NCBI GenBank assembly: GCA_964574335.1
Contig: CAZNNH010000153.1
Coordinates: 1 to 15,224 of the forward strand
Direction: 5' to 3'
DNA: 15,224 bases
Source of the DNA: CAZNNH01 sp964574335
GTDB lineage: Bacteria > Acidobacteriota > Vicinamibacteria > Fen-336
Shown here: positions 5,163-13,716 of the stretch, piece by piece
Position numbering within the stretch: position 1 is the first letter of the stretch
Layout: each line of letters opens with the position of its first letter
Notes under the pieces: generated by a model
What the model was told of the DNA's origin: nothing
The model's database searches: none
What the model saw: only the letters and a program-made list of their open reading frames with translations
Made by a program: the position numbers and the translations under genes

Positions 5163-8069
5163 ATGTCTTCCCCCTGCCGCGTTGCCGCATTGGTCGCGGT
5201 CCTCACCGCGCTCACATCCCTCTCCGGAGCCGGCGGCCTCCGGTACCAACAGACCTCCGACGGCCTCTCGGCCGACGTGGAGGGCGGGCACCTGACGCTT
5301 TCGCTCTGCTCCGAGCGTGCCGTGCGCGTGCTCTTCGCGCCCGACGACGGTCCCAGGCCCGCCCCGAGCCTCGCGGTGGTGCACCCGTGCGCAGGCTTCC
5401 GTCAGTTCGACCTCCGTGAGACGGAGACCGTCGTTTCGCTGGTGACCTCACGCCTCGAGACGCGCCTCGACCGGAGGACCGGAGCCGTCTCCTTCTACGA
5501 TCCCGACGGCCGGCCGCTGCTGGCGGAGACGCCGGGCGGCCGGTCACTGGTGGAGGTCGAGGTTCTCGGCCTGAAGACCCACCATGCGGAGCAGCGCTTC
5601 GACTGGGCGACCGACGAGGGCCTGTACGGCCTCGGCGCACAGCAGAGCGGCCTCGTCAACTACCGCGGCCACGACGTCCTCCTGGTCCAGGAGAACACCG
5701 TCGACGCGGTGCCGGTACTCCTCTCGTCCCGAGGCTACGGCATCCTGTGGGACAACGCCTCCGAGACCCGGCTCCGCGACGCCGCGGCTGAGAATCCCGC
5801 GCATCCCGACGGGACCAGCGCCCGCTCTTCGGTGCGCTCCGGCGCCCTCTGGTCCCAGATGGCCGAGACCGTCGATTACACCTTCCTCTACGGACCGGAC
5901 CTCGACGACGTGGTCGCGTCCTATCGCCAGCTCACCGGGGCCGCCCCCCTCTTCGGCCGCTGGGCCTATGGCTTCTGGCAGTGCAAGGAGCGCTACAAGA
6001 CCCAGCAGGAGCTGGTCGGGATCGTCCGCGAGCTCCGCCGGCGGCAGATCCCGCTGGATGCCGTGGTACAGGACTGGTTCTACTGGGACCCGTTCAAGTG
6101 GGGATCGCACCGCTTCGACCGTGAGCGCTATCCGGACCCGGTGGCGATGATCCGCGACCTGCACGCGATGAACGCCAAGCTCATGATCTCGGTCTGGGCC
6201 AAGTTCCTCCCCGGCAGCGACAACTACACCGAGATGGCCGCCCACGGCTTCCTCTACCCGCCGTTCGACGAGGCGCACGGCGGGCCCGAGGGGAACTCGG
6301 AGCAGTACTACGACGCCTTCAACCCTGAGGCACGGGCCCTCTACTGGCGGCAGATCGACGAGCAGCTGTTCTCCAAGGGGGTCGACGCCTGGTGGCTCGA
6401 CGCCACCGAGCCCGAGATCGGCGACCTGAAGGGCGACGCGGCCCGACGGGTGATGGCCGAGACCGCCCTCGGGCCGGGAGCGCGTCAGCTCAACGCCTAC
6501 TCGCTGATGACGACCGAGGCCGTGTACCGCGGCCAGCGCCAGTCGGACCCGACCAAGCGTGTGTTCATCCTGACCCGGTCCGCCTTCGCCGGACAGCAGC
6601 GGAACGCGGCCGCCACCTGGTCGGGGGACATCGACGCCACCTGGGACGTGCTCGCCAAGCAGGTGGCGGCCGGCATCAACTTCGGGCTCTCCGGCCTCCC
6701 CTACTGGACGACGGACATCGGGGGTTTCTTCGTCAACGAGTATCCGAGGGGCGGCGACGACCCGGCCTACCAGGAGCTGTTCACGCGCTGGTACCAGTGG
6801 GGGGCCTTCTGTCCGATCTTCCGCGTCCACGGGACCACCGTGCCGCGCGAGATGTGGCGCTTCGGCGAGCCGGGGAGCTGGGCCTACGACACCCAGCTCC
6901 GCTTCGACCGCCTGCGCTACCGACTCATGCCCTACATCTACTCACTGGCGGGCGACGTCACCCATCACGGCGGCAGCATCCTGCGCGGCCTGCCGTTCGA
7001 CTTCCGCGGCGACCCCCGCGTGCGGGACATCGCCGACGAGTACCTGTTCGGCCGCGCGTTCCTGGTGAGCCCCGTGCTTCAACCGCTCCGGTATGGCGCG
7101 CTGCACTCGAGCGCGGTGGGCCGGGCGATCCCGGCCAGTGCCCTGGAGGCGCCGGACGGCGCGGCAGGAGCGCTCCAGGGCGACTACTTCGCCGATCCGA
7201 CGCTCACCCGTCGGGTCGCCTCTCGACAGGACGCGGCCATCGAGTTCGACTGGGGCCTGGGCTCGCCCCTGCTTGGCGTCCCCGCCGACCAGTTCAGCGT
7301 GCGCTGGACCGGAAGGCTTCAGGCGCCGGAGACGGGTGAGTACGAGCTGGCGACGGTGGCGGACGACGGGGTCCGTCTCTGGCTCGACGGCAAGCTGCTG
7401 ATCGACGACTGGAACCAGCACGCGCCCGAGTACCACTCCGGTCGCATCGCCCTCGAGGCTGGCCGGTGGTACGCCCTCAGGCTCGAGTACTACGACGAGA
7501 TCCTGGGGGCCAGCGTGAAGCTCCGGTGGACGCTGCCCAGCGACCGGGTGAGCGCGGAAGCCCCGCCGGCCACGCCGATGCTCCGCCGGGTCTACCTGCC
7601 GGCCGGCTCGGACTGGTACGACTTCTGGACCGGCGGGCGGCTCACCGGCGGTCGGACGGTCGACTCGCCGGCGCCGCTCGAGATCATGCCCCTGCACGTG
7701 CGGGCGGGCTCGATCGTGCCGCTCGGCCCGCACCTGCAGTACGCAAGTGAGAAGCCGGCGGACCCGATCGAGCTGCGCGTCTATCGGGGTGCCGACGGCC
7801 GTTTCGAGCTTTACGAGGATGAGGGCGACGGCTACGACTACGAGAACGGCGCCTTCGCCATCATCCCGATCGAGTGGAGTGAGGCGCAGGGCACGCTCAC
7901 GATCGGCCCTCGTCGGGGCCGGTTCCCGGGCATGCTGGAACGCCGAGGTTTCCGCGTCGTCTTCGTGCGCGAGGGCCACGGTATCGGTGTCGAGCCGGAG
8001 ACGCAGGCTGACGCTGTCGTCGTCTATGACGGTCAGCCGCTGGCGGTGCATCCACGTGACCCCCACTGA
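5163..8069 (+). CDS. Secreted GH31 alpha-xylosidase (alpha-glucosidase family) with inserted PA14 domain
   Basis: A 968-residue exported enzyme, most likely removing alpha-1,6-xylose from the non-reducing end of xyloglucan oligosaccharides. The ATG at 5163 follows GAGG (5154-5157); the in-frame GTG at 5139 has no ribosome site. Residues 1-24 are a signal peptide (MSSPCRVAALVAVLTALTSL). An N-terminal beta-sandwich (about 30-235) precedes the (beta/alpha)8 barrel, which begins near GRWAYGFWQCKERYKTQQE and contains VQDWFYWDP. Nucleophile D413 is in WWLDATEPE, a form typical of alpha-xylosidases; acid/base D489 is in WSGDI. After FLVSPVLQP, a PA14 domain of about 125 residues (670-795; GDYF, TGEYELATVADDGVRLWLDG) interrupts the C-terminal sandwich, which resumes at RRVYLPAGSDWYDFWTGG. 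PA14 modules probably bind carbohydrate. A 21-bp gap separates it from the next gene. Confidence 0.94.
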   Translation: MSSPCRVAALVAVLTALTSLSGAGGLRYQQTSDGLSADVEGGHLTLSLCSERAVRVLFAPDDGPRPAPSLAVVHPCAGFRQFDLRETETVVSLVTSRLETRLDRRTGAVSFYDPDGRPLLAETPGGRSLVEVEVLGLKTHHAEQRFDWATDEGLYGLGAQQSGLVNYRGHDVLLVQENTVDAVPVLLSSRGYGILWDNASETRLRDAAAENPAHPDGTSARSSVRSGALWSQMAETVDYTFLYGPDLDDVVASYRQLTGAAPLFGRWAYGFWQCKERYKTQQELVGIVRELRRRQIPLDAVVQDWFYWDPFKWGSHRFDRERYPDPVAMIRDLHAMNAKLMISVWAKFLPGSDNYTEMAAHGFLYPPFDEAHGGPEGNSEQYYDAFNPEARALYWRQIDEQLFSKGVDAWWLDATEPEIGDLKGDAARRVMAETALGPGARQLNAYSLMTTEAVYRGQRQSDPTKRVFILTRSAFAGQQRNAAATWSGDIDATWDVLAKQVAAGINFGLSGLPYWTTDIGGFFVNEYPRGGDDPAYQELFTRWYQWGAFCPIFRVHGTTVPREMWRFGEPGSWAYDTQLRFDRLRYRLMPYIYSLAGDVTHHGGSILRGLPFDFRGDPRVRDIADEYLFGRAFLVSPVLQPLRYGALHSSAVGRAIPASALEAPDGAAGALQGDYFADPTLTRRVASRQDAAIEFDWGLGSPLLGVPADQFSVRWTGRLQAPETGEYELATVADDGVRLWLDGKLLIDDWNQHAPEYHSGRIALEAGRWYALRLEYYDEILGASVKLRWTLPSDRVSAEAPPATPMLRRVYLPAGSDWYDFWTGGRLTGGRTVDSPAPLEIMPLHVRAGSIVPLGPHLQYASEKPADPIELRVYRGADGRFELYEDEGDGYDYENGAFAIIPIEWSEAQGTLTIGPRRGRFPGMLERRGFRVVFVREGHGIGVEPETQADAVVVYDGQPLAVHPRDPH

Positions 8070-8090
8070 CCCAAGACAGGAGATGCCCAG

Positions 8091-10691
8091 ATGAGGTTCC
8101 GACCCTTCCCGATAGCCCTGCTCTGGTTGGCCAACCTGACGTCGTTCGCGCAGGAGCCGAGCCGCGCCCCCTACCTGGATCCTGCCCTCAGCCCGCAGGT
8201 CCGTGCGGCAGACCTCGTCTCCCGCATGACCCTGGAGGAGAAGGTGCTCCAGATGCAGAGCACCGCCCCTGCCGTTCCACACCTCGGGATACCCGCCTAC
8301 AACTGGTGGAACGAGGCCCTTCACGGCGTGGTGCAGGGCCGGGCCACCGTCTTTCCGCAGGCCATCGGCCTTGCGGCCACCTGGGACACCGATCTGATGT
8401 ATCGGGTGGCCGACATCATCTCCACCGAGGCCCGCGCCAAGTACAACGACGCGCTGACACGTCCCGCCCCCACCGGCCCGGAGACGCTGATGACGCTTCC
8501 CGGTCGCACGGCCGGGCTGACCTACTGGTCGCCCAACATCAACATCTTCCGCGACCCCCGCTGGGGACGCGGCCAGGAGACCTACGGGGAGGATCCCCAT
8601 CTGACCGGCCGGATGGCCGTCGCCTTCGTCACCGGGATGCAGGGGAACGACCCCCGCTACCTCAAGGTCGTCGCCACGCCCAAGCACTACGCCGTGCACA
8701 GCGGTCCGGAGCCGGATAGACACACCTTCGACGCCCAGGTGAGCGAGCAGGACATGGTGGACACGTACCTGGCGGCATTCCGCACGTCCGTCATCGAGGG
8801 GAAGGCCGAGTCGATCATGTGCGTCTACAACGCGGTGAACGGGACGCCCGGCTGCGCCAGCGCCGACCTGCTGCAGCGCCGGCTTCGGGACCAATGGGGC
8901 TTCGAAGGTTACGTGGTGAGCGACTGCGGGGCGGTGAACGACATCCACCGCAACCACAAGTACACGTCGACGCTGGGCGAGGCCGCCGCGGCGGCCGTCA
9001 AGGCCGGCACGGACCTCACCTGCGGCACCGAGTACCGGACGCTGGTCGACGGGGTGAAGGCCGGACACGTCACCGAAGCCGAGATCGACCGCGCCGCGGA
9101 ACGGCTCTTCGTGGCCCGTTTCCGCCTGGGCATGTTCGATCCTGCCGAGCAGGTCCCCTACTCGAAGATCTCCATCGCCGAGAACGACTCGGCCGTCCAC
9201 CGCGAGGTGGCGCGGGACGCCGAGCGCAAGGCCATCGTCCTGCTGAAGAACGATGGCGGCGTGTTGCCGCTGGATCCGTCGATGCGCAGGATCGCCGTGG
9301 TCGGCCCCGCGGCTGATGATCCGGTCGCGCTGCTGGGCAACTACCATGGCATCTCCTCCAAGCAGGTCACTCCGCTCCAGGGGATCGAGCAACAGTTCAG
9401 GGCGGCGCAGGTGCGCTACGCCCTGGGCGCCACCTACACCGCCAGCACCCACGCCCTGATCCCCTCCACCTTCCTGGCTTCGACGGCCGGCGGCGCCCGT
9501 GGCGTGATGGCCGAGTACTTCGACAACGCCGACCTGCAGGGAGAGCCCAGGCTGAGCCGGCCCGAGCCACGCGCCTACTTCCAGATGGACATGGAGGACC
9601 CCGCCGTGGTCGCTGCCGTCGGCCAGTCCGCCTACTCCATACGCTGGATGGCGACGCTGTCGCCGCCGGCGACCGGCGAGTACGACCTGACCCTTCGCAC
9701 CGGGATGTGGAACCGGACTGCCAGCGCCCGCCTCTACCTCGACGAGGAGGAGGTCGGCTTCGACACCGGCCCCTCCACGCCGGGGCCGCGACGCCCCCCA
9801 CACGCCCGGGTCCAGCTCGCGGCGGATCGGAAGTACGCGCTGCGCGTGGAGTACCGGCAGCCGGGGTCCGGCGGCACGCTTCAGCTCGGCTGGATCCCGC
9901 CCGAGGGCACCGCCCTGGCGGAGGCCGATGCCCTGATGAGGGATTCTGATGTCTCGATCGTCTTCGTCGGGCTGAGCTCCGAGCTGGAGGGGGAGGAGAT
10001 GCGGGCGGTGGAGATCCCCGGCTTCCGTGGTGGGGACCGCACCAGCCTCGATCTCCCGGAGCCCCAGGAGGCTCTGGTCAGGGCCGCCGTCGCCACCGGC
10101 AAACCCGTGGTGGTCGTGCTGACTAGCGGCAGCGCGATCAGCGCCAACTACGCCGCCAAGCACGCCACCGCCGTGCTCGCCGCGTGGTACGGAGGCGAGG
10201 AGGCCGGATCGGCGATCGCCGAGACGCTGGCCGGAGTCAGCAACCCGGCCGGTCGCCTCCCGGTGACCTTCTACAGGGGCGTCGATCAGCTTCCGCCCTT
10301 CACCGACTACGACATGAAAGGCCACACCTACCGCTATTTCGAGGGTGAGCCTCTCTACCCCTTCGGCTTCGGGCTCAGCTACTCGGCCTTCACGTATTCG
10401 GGACTGAGCGCCGCACGAACCGAGGCGGGCGCAGAGATCCGGGCGACGGTAGCGAACACGTCGGCGCGCGACGGCGACGAGGTGGTCCAGCTCTACGTGG
10501 CTGGCGAGCCAGGAGAGGGGGCGCCGGTGCGAAGCCTCCGCGGCTTCCAGCGGATCCATCTGCGTGCCGGCGAGAGTCGAGAGGTGATCTTCACGCTCGA
10601 TGCCGACACGCTGCCGGCTTCCCAGGTGAACGTCAGTGTGGGCGGCGGCCAGCCCCTGGGGGGCATTCCGCACGTGGCCGGCACGCTGTAA
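8091..10691 (+). CDS. Secreted GH3 beta-xylosidase/beta-glucosidase with inserted PA14 domain
   Basis: An 866-residue exported enzyme cleaving terminal beta-linked xylose or glucose. AGGAG (8078-8082) precedes the ATG by eight bases. The signal peptide is MRFRPFPIALLWLANLTSFA, with likely cleavage at SFA-QE. The N-terminal barrel carries RDPRWGRGQETYGEDP and KHYAVHSG, which place it in the XlnD/Bxl-like clade. Nucleophile D278 is in VVSDCGA. The second alpha/beta domain is split by a PA14 module (about 468-606; AEYFDN, TGEYDLTLRTG, LQLGWIPP) and resumes at SDVSIVFVG; the acid/base lies in SELEGEEM, E633 or E635. A fibronectin III-like domain ends the protein (YPFGFGLSYSAF, DGDEVVQLYV, LRGFQRIHL). 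It probably degrades the glucan core or xylo-oligosaccharides after side chains are removed. It is a paralogue of the truncated gene at the left edge. Confidence 0.95.
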   Translation: MRFRPFPIALLWLANLTSFAQEPSRAPYLDPALSPQVRAADLVSRMTLEEKVLQMQSTAPAVPHLGIPAYNWWNEALHGVVQGRATVFPQAIGLAATWDTDLMYRVADIISTEARAKYNDALTRPAPTGPETLMTLPGRTAGLTYWSPNINIFRDPRWGRGQETYGEDPHLTGRMAVAFVTGMQGNDPRYLKVVATPKHYAVHSGPEPDRHTFDAQVSEQDMVDTYLAAFRTSVIEGKAESIMCVYNAVNGTPGCASADLLQRRLRDQWGFEGYVVSDCGAVNDIHRNHKYTSTLGEAAAAAVKAGTDLTCGTEYRTLVDGVKAGHVTEAEIDRAAERLFVARFRLGMFDPAEQVPYSKISIAENDSAVHREVARDAERKAIVLLKNDGGVLPLDPSMRRIAVVGPAADDPVALLGNYHGISSKQVTPLQGIEQQFRAAQVRYALGATYTASTHALIPSTFLASTAGGARGVMAEYFDNADLQGEPRLSRPEPRAYFQMDMEDPAVVAAVGQSAYSIRWMATLSPPATGEYDLTLRTGMWNRTASARLYLDEEEVGFDTGPSTPGPRRPPHARVQLAADRKYALRVEYRQPGSGGTLQLGWIPPEGTALAEADALMRDSDVSIVFVGLSSELEGEEMRAVEIPGFRGGDRTSLDLPEPQEALVRAAVATGKPVVVVLTSGSAISANYAAKHATAVLAAWYGGEEAGSAIAETLAGVSNPAGRLPVTFYRGVDQLPPFTDYDMKGHTYRYFEGEPLYPFGFGLSYSAFTYSGLSAARTEAGAEIRATVANTSARDGDEVVQLYVAGEPGEGAPVRSLRGFQRIHLRAGESREVIFTLDADTLPASQVNVSVGGGQPLGGIPHVAGTL

Positions 10692-10720
10692 CCGCGCTCG
10701 GCAGCCCGTGTTCCAGCCAC

Positions 10721-10735
10721 CAGCGGGGACCGCTG
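10721..10735 (+). repeat. Hairpin CAGCGG-GGA-CCGCTG upstream of the GH2 gene
   Basis: A perfect six-pair stem with a three-base loop sits in the 61-bp GH3-GH2 spacer, five bases before the GAGGAGG ribosome site. It is not followed by a T-tract. It may slow decay of the upstream message or tune initiation of the GH2 gene; chance formation in GC-rich DNA cannot be excluded. Confidence 0.35.
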
Positions 10736-10740
10736 CACCA

Positions 10741-10747
10741 GAGGAGG
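10741..10747 (+). promoter_or_regulatory. Ribosome binding site GAGGAGG for the GH2 gene
   Basis: A strong Shine-Dalgarno site, five bases before the ATG at 10753. It decides the start, since the open frame extends back to 10636 inside the GH3 gene. Confidence 0.8.
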
Positions 10748-10752
10748 GACCC

Positions 10753-13623
10753 ATGCGAGCTCCGGCTCAAGCTGGGCGGATCGCCGGGATGGTCGTGCTT
10801 GTGGCCGCCTCGGCGCTGTGCGTCGGGGCCGACTCACCCCGGACCACGCTACCGTTCGACCGCGGCTGGCGGTTCCATCTCGGCGACATCCAGGGCGGGC
10901 AGCGGCCAGCGCTGGACGATTCCGGGTGGGCCTCGCTCGACCTGCCCCACGACTGGAGCATCGGTCGGCAACCTGCCTCTGCTCCGACACCGGAGCCGGC
11001 AACGGTCTTCCATCTGGTTCCAGGGGAGTGGCGTTTTCGCAGAGGCGACGACCTCGCCTGGAAGGCCCCCGACCTCGATGATCGCTCCTGGCAGACGGTG
11101 GCCCTGCCGTCGAGCTGGGAGCAGCACTCGGACTACACCGAAGACAACGTCTACGGCTGGTACCGCCGCGATCTGACCATCCCCGCCGCCCTGGAGGGCC
11201 GGGACATTCTGATCGACGTCGGCAGGATCGACGACGCCGACGAGACCTACTTCAATGGGGTGAAGGTGGGCGGTATGGGGCGGATGCCGCCCGCCTACAT
11301 CTCGGCATGGGACATCGTCCGCCACTACCAGGTGCCTTACGACATCATCCGCTACGGCGGACGGAACCGCATCGCCGTCAGGGTCTTCGACGGCATCCAG
11401 GGAGGCGGGATCTACGCCGACGCACCAGCGATCAGCGAGGGCCCCTTCTCCTCGACCAGCCCCGGAGGAGCCGGCGCCGGCTACATCGATGCGGGCACCG
11501 CCTGGTACCGCAAGACCTTCACCCTCCCCACGGACGCCGAAGGGCGGCGCGTCTTCATCGAGTTCGACGGCGTCTACATGAACAGCGACGTCTGGATCAA
11601 CGGCGTCCATCTCGGGAACAGACCCTACGGCTATTCCAGCTTTCGCTACGAGCTCACCCGCCATCTCCGTCTCGACGCCCAGAGCAACGTCCTGGCGGTC
11701 CGGGTAGACGTACAGCAGCCCTGCTCACGCTGGTACTCCGGCGCAGGCATCTACCGCAGCGTCCGCCTGCTGATCACCGATCCCGTGCACATCGCGCAGT
11801 GGGGCACCTATGTGAGCACACCGCAGGTGTCGGCGGAAGCGGCGATGGTCCGGGTGGCCACCACCGTCCAGAACGGCTCCGCCGGGGCCGCGCTCGCGAC
11901 TCTCGAGACCGTCATCCTGGACGCCTCCGGGCGCCAGGTTGCACGTCACCAGGCCCGCCGGACGCTCGACACCGGGAGCACCGCCGTCTTCGAGCAGCTG
12001 CTTCGGGTTTCGAGGCCCGCATTGTGGTCCCTCGAAGCCCCGACCCTCTACCGGGTTCGATCGGGCCTTCATGCCGATGGCCGTCTTGCAGATGCCACCG
12101 AGACTCCGTTCGGAATCCGTGCCGCCGAGTTCCTGCCGGACAGGGGATTTCTCCTGAACGGCGGACGCGTGGAGATCCGGGGCGTGTGCCTGCATCACGA
12201 CCTCGGGTGCCTCGGGGCTGCGGTGCGCAGGCGTGCAATCGAGCGACAGCTTGAGATCATGAAGAGGATGGGCGCTAACGCCATACGTACCAGCCACAAC
12301 CCGCCGGCACCCGAGGTGCTCGATCTCTGTGATCGCATGGGCTTGCTGGTCATGGACGAGGCCTTCGATGAGTGGAGGCAGCCCAAGACGATGTTCGGAT
12401 ATGGTCGCTTCTTCGACGAGTGGAGCCAGAGGGACGTCTCCGACATGATCCGTCGTGATCGCAACCATCCCAGCGTCATCCTGTGGAGCATCGGCAACGA
12501 GATCCCAGAGCAGGACGATCCGGATGCGTACAAGATGTCGAAGCGCCTCGTCGACATCGCTCACGCCCTCGACCCGACTCGGCCGGTGACCGCCGGATGC
12601 AACAGCCCCGAGGCCGCCGTCAGAAGCGGGTTCGCGAAGGCGCTGGACGTCTTCGGCATCAACTACTCGGTCCCCTTCTACCAGACGGCCCGGGGGACGG
12701 CGAAGCTGGTCGCATCGGAGACCACCTCCGCCGTGAGCACGCGTGGGGAGTACAACCTGGTCCCTGACGGGGCGGGCGTGAAGGTCCTTCCCGAGTGGCG
12801 CAACCAGTGCTCGTCCTACAACGACGCGACGGCGGCCGCGGCGATCCAGTCCGTGAGGAAGGCGCCCTGGGTCGCCGGCCAGTTCGCCTGGAGTGGCTTC
12901 GACTACATCGGCGAGCCGTCGCCCTTCAGTTGGCCATCGGTGAGCTCCTACTTCGGGATCGTGGATCGCTGCGGGTTCCCCAAGGACCGGTACCACCTCT
13001 ACCAGAGCCAGTGGACCCACACGCCCATGGTCCACATCCTCCCGCACTGGAGCTGGCAGGGATTCGAAGGTCGGGAGATCCCGGTCTGGGTCTACAGCAA
13101 CGGCGACTCGGTGGAGCTGTTCTTGAACGACCGCTCGCTCGGCGAGAAGAGCTTCCGGGACACGAGCGACCTCCGTCTGGTCTGGAACGTGCCCTACTCC
13201 CCTGGGACGCTGAGGGCGGTCGCCCGCAGGGCCGGGAAGGCCGTCGCCTCGAGCGAGGTGCACACGGCGGGGCCACCTGCGAGGGTGATCTTGCGACCTG
13301 ATCACCTTCAGCTTCGTGCCGACGGCCGGGATCTCTCCTTTGTCACGGTCGAGATCGTGGACCGCGCGGGTCACCTGTGTCCCGATGCCGACAACCTCGT
13401 GACGTTCGTGGTCCAGGGCGAAGGCGTCATCGCCGGCGTGGACAACGGCGACCCGACCAGCCACGAGCCGTTCGAGGCCAAGGAGCGGAGAGCGTTCCAC
13501 GGTCTGTGTCTGGCCGTTCTCGAGGCGACGAGGACGGCAGGAGGGGTGACGCTGATGGCAACGTCGGAAGGATTGGAGGGCGCCACGGTCACGCTGGAGA
13601 CCCGTGACGGGCTCCAACCCTGA
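10753..13623 (+). CDS. Secreted GH2 beta-galactosidase with a nested jelly-roll insertion
   Basis: A 956-residue exported enzyme, expected to remove beta-galactose from xyloglucan side chains once fucose is gone. Residues 1-26 are a signal peptide (VVLVAASALCVGA-DS). The GH2 sugar-binding domain begins LPFDRGWRFHLGD and reaches LPHDWSI at 64-70, then is interrupted by about 155 residues before resuming at EGPFSS (229) and YIDAGTAWYRKTF. The insert (WRFRRGDD, LDDRSW, YGWYRRDLTIP, YFNGVKVGG) resembles a second jelly roll of the same type. A GH2 immunoglobulin-like domain follows, then the barrel with RTSHNPPAPE, acid/base E583 (WSIGNE) and probable nucleophile E656 (VASETTSAVSTRGEY). Extra C-terminal sandwich domains (WVYSNGDSVELFLND, VTVEIVDRAG) complete it. 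Beta-galactosidase is favoured; beta-glucuronidase or mannosidase activity fits the motifs less well. Confidence 0.93.
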   Translation: MRAPAQAGRIAGMVVLVAASALCVGADSPRTTLPFDRGWRFHLGDIQGGQRPALDDSGWASLDLPHDWSIGRQPASAPTPEPATVFHLVPGEWRFRRGDDLAWKAPDLDDRSWQTVALPSSWEQHSDYTEDNVYGWYRRDLTIPAALEGRDILIDVGRIDDADETYFNGVKVGGMGRMPPAYISAWDIVRHYQVPYDIIRYGGRNRIAVRVFDGIQGGGIYADAPAISEGPFSSTSPGGAGAGYIDAGTAWYRKTFTLPTDAEGRRVFIEFDGVYMNSDVWINGVHLGNRPYGYSSFRYELTRHLRLDAQSNVLAVRVDVQQPCSRWYSGAGIYRSVRLLITDPVHIAQWGTYVSTPQVSAEAAMVRVATTVQNGSAGAALATLETVILDASGRQVARHQARRTLDTGSTAVFEQLLRVSRPALWSLEAPTLYRVRSGLHADGRLADATETPFGIRAAEFLPDRGFLLNGGRVEIRGVCLHHDLGCLGAAVRRRAIERQLEIMKRMGANAIRTSHNPPAPEVLDLCDRMGLLVMDEAFDEWRQPKTMFGYGRFFDEWSQRDVSDMIRRDRNHPSVILWSIGNEIPEQDDPDAYKMSKRLVDIAHALDPTRPVTAGCNSPEAAVRSGFAKALDVFGINYSVPFYQTARGTAKLVASETTSAVSTRGEYNLVPDGAGVKVLPEWRNQCSSYNDATAAAAIQSVRKAPWVAGQFAWSGFDYIGEPSPFSWPSVSSYFGIVDRCGFPKDRYHLYQSQWTHTPMVHILPHWSWQGFEGREIPVWVYSNGDSVELFLNDRSLGEKSFRDTSDLRLVWNVPYSPGTLRAVARRAGKAVASSEVHTAGPPARVILRPDHLQLRADGRDLSFVTVEIVDRAGHLCPDADNLVTFVVQGEGVIAGVDNGDPTSHEPFEAKERRAFHGLCLAVLEATRTAGGVTLMATSEGLEGATVTLETRDGLQP

Positions 13624-13626
13624 GCC

Positions 13627-13638
13627 CGTCGATCGACG
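13627..13638. repeat. Perfect 12-bp palindrome CGTCGATCGACG after the GH2 gene
   Basis: The palindrome lies three bases after the GH2 stop codon, in the 93-bp spacer before GH51. A second small inverted repeat, CGCGC-GTGCA-GCGCG (13672-13686), follows. Neither has a T-tract. They could be a weak attenuating or stabilising structure, or chance in GC-rich DNA. No promoter is evident in the spacer. Confidence 0.3.
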
Positions 13639-13704
13639 TGGCGCACGGATGAGACTGGTGCCCGCGCCCGTCGCGCGTGCAGCGCGTCCGCGGCCAGCGC
13701 CCAT

Positions 13705-13711
13705 GGAGGAG
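13705..13711 (+). promoter_or_regulatory. Ribosome binding site GGAGGAG for the GH51 gene
   Basis: A strong Shine-Dalgarno site, five bases before the ATG at 13717. It supports that start over the in-frame ATG at 13759, which has no comparable site. Confidence 0.8.
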
Positions 13712-13716
13712 ACAAG

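Noticed and set aside
6942..10754. Minus-strand open frame of 1270 codons opposite the GH31 end and the whole GH3 gene
   Set aside because: Its translation is Arg/Gly/Val/His-rich with no recognisable domain, and it lies exactly antisense to two clear enzymes. Long antisense frames are expected in GC-rich coding DNA.
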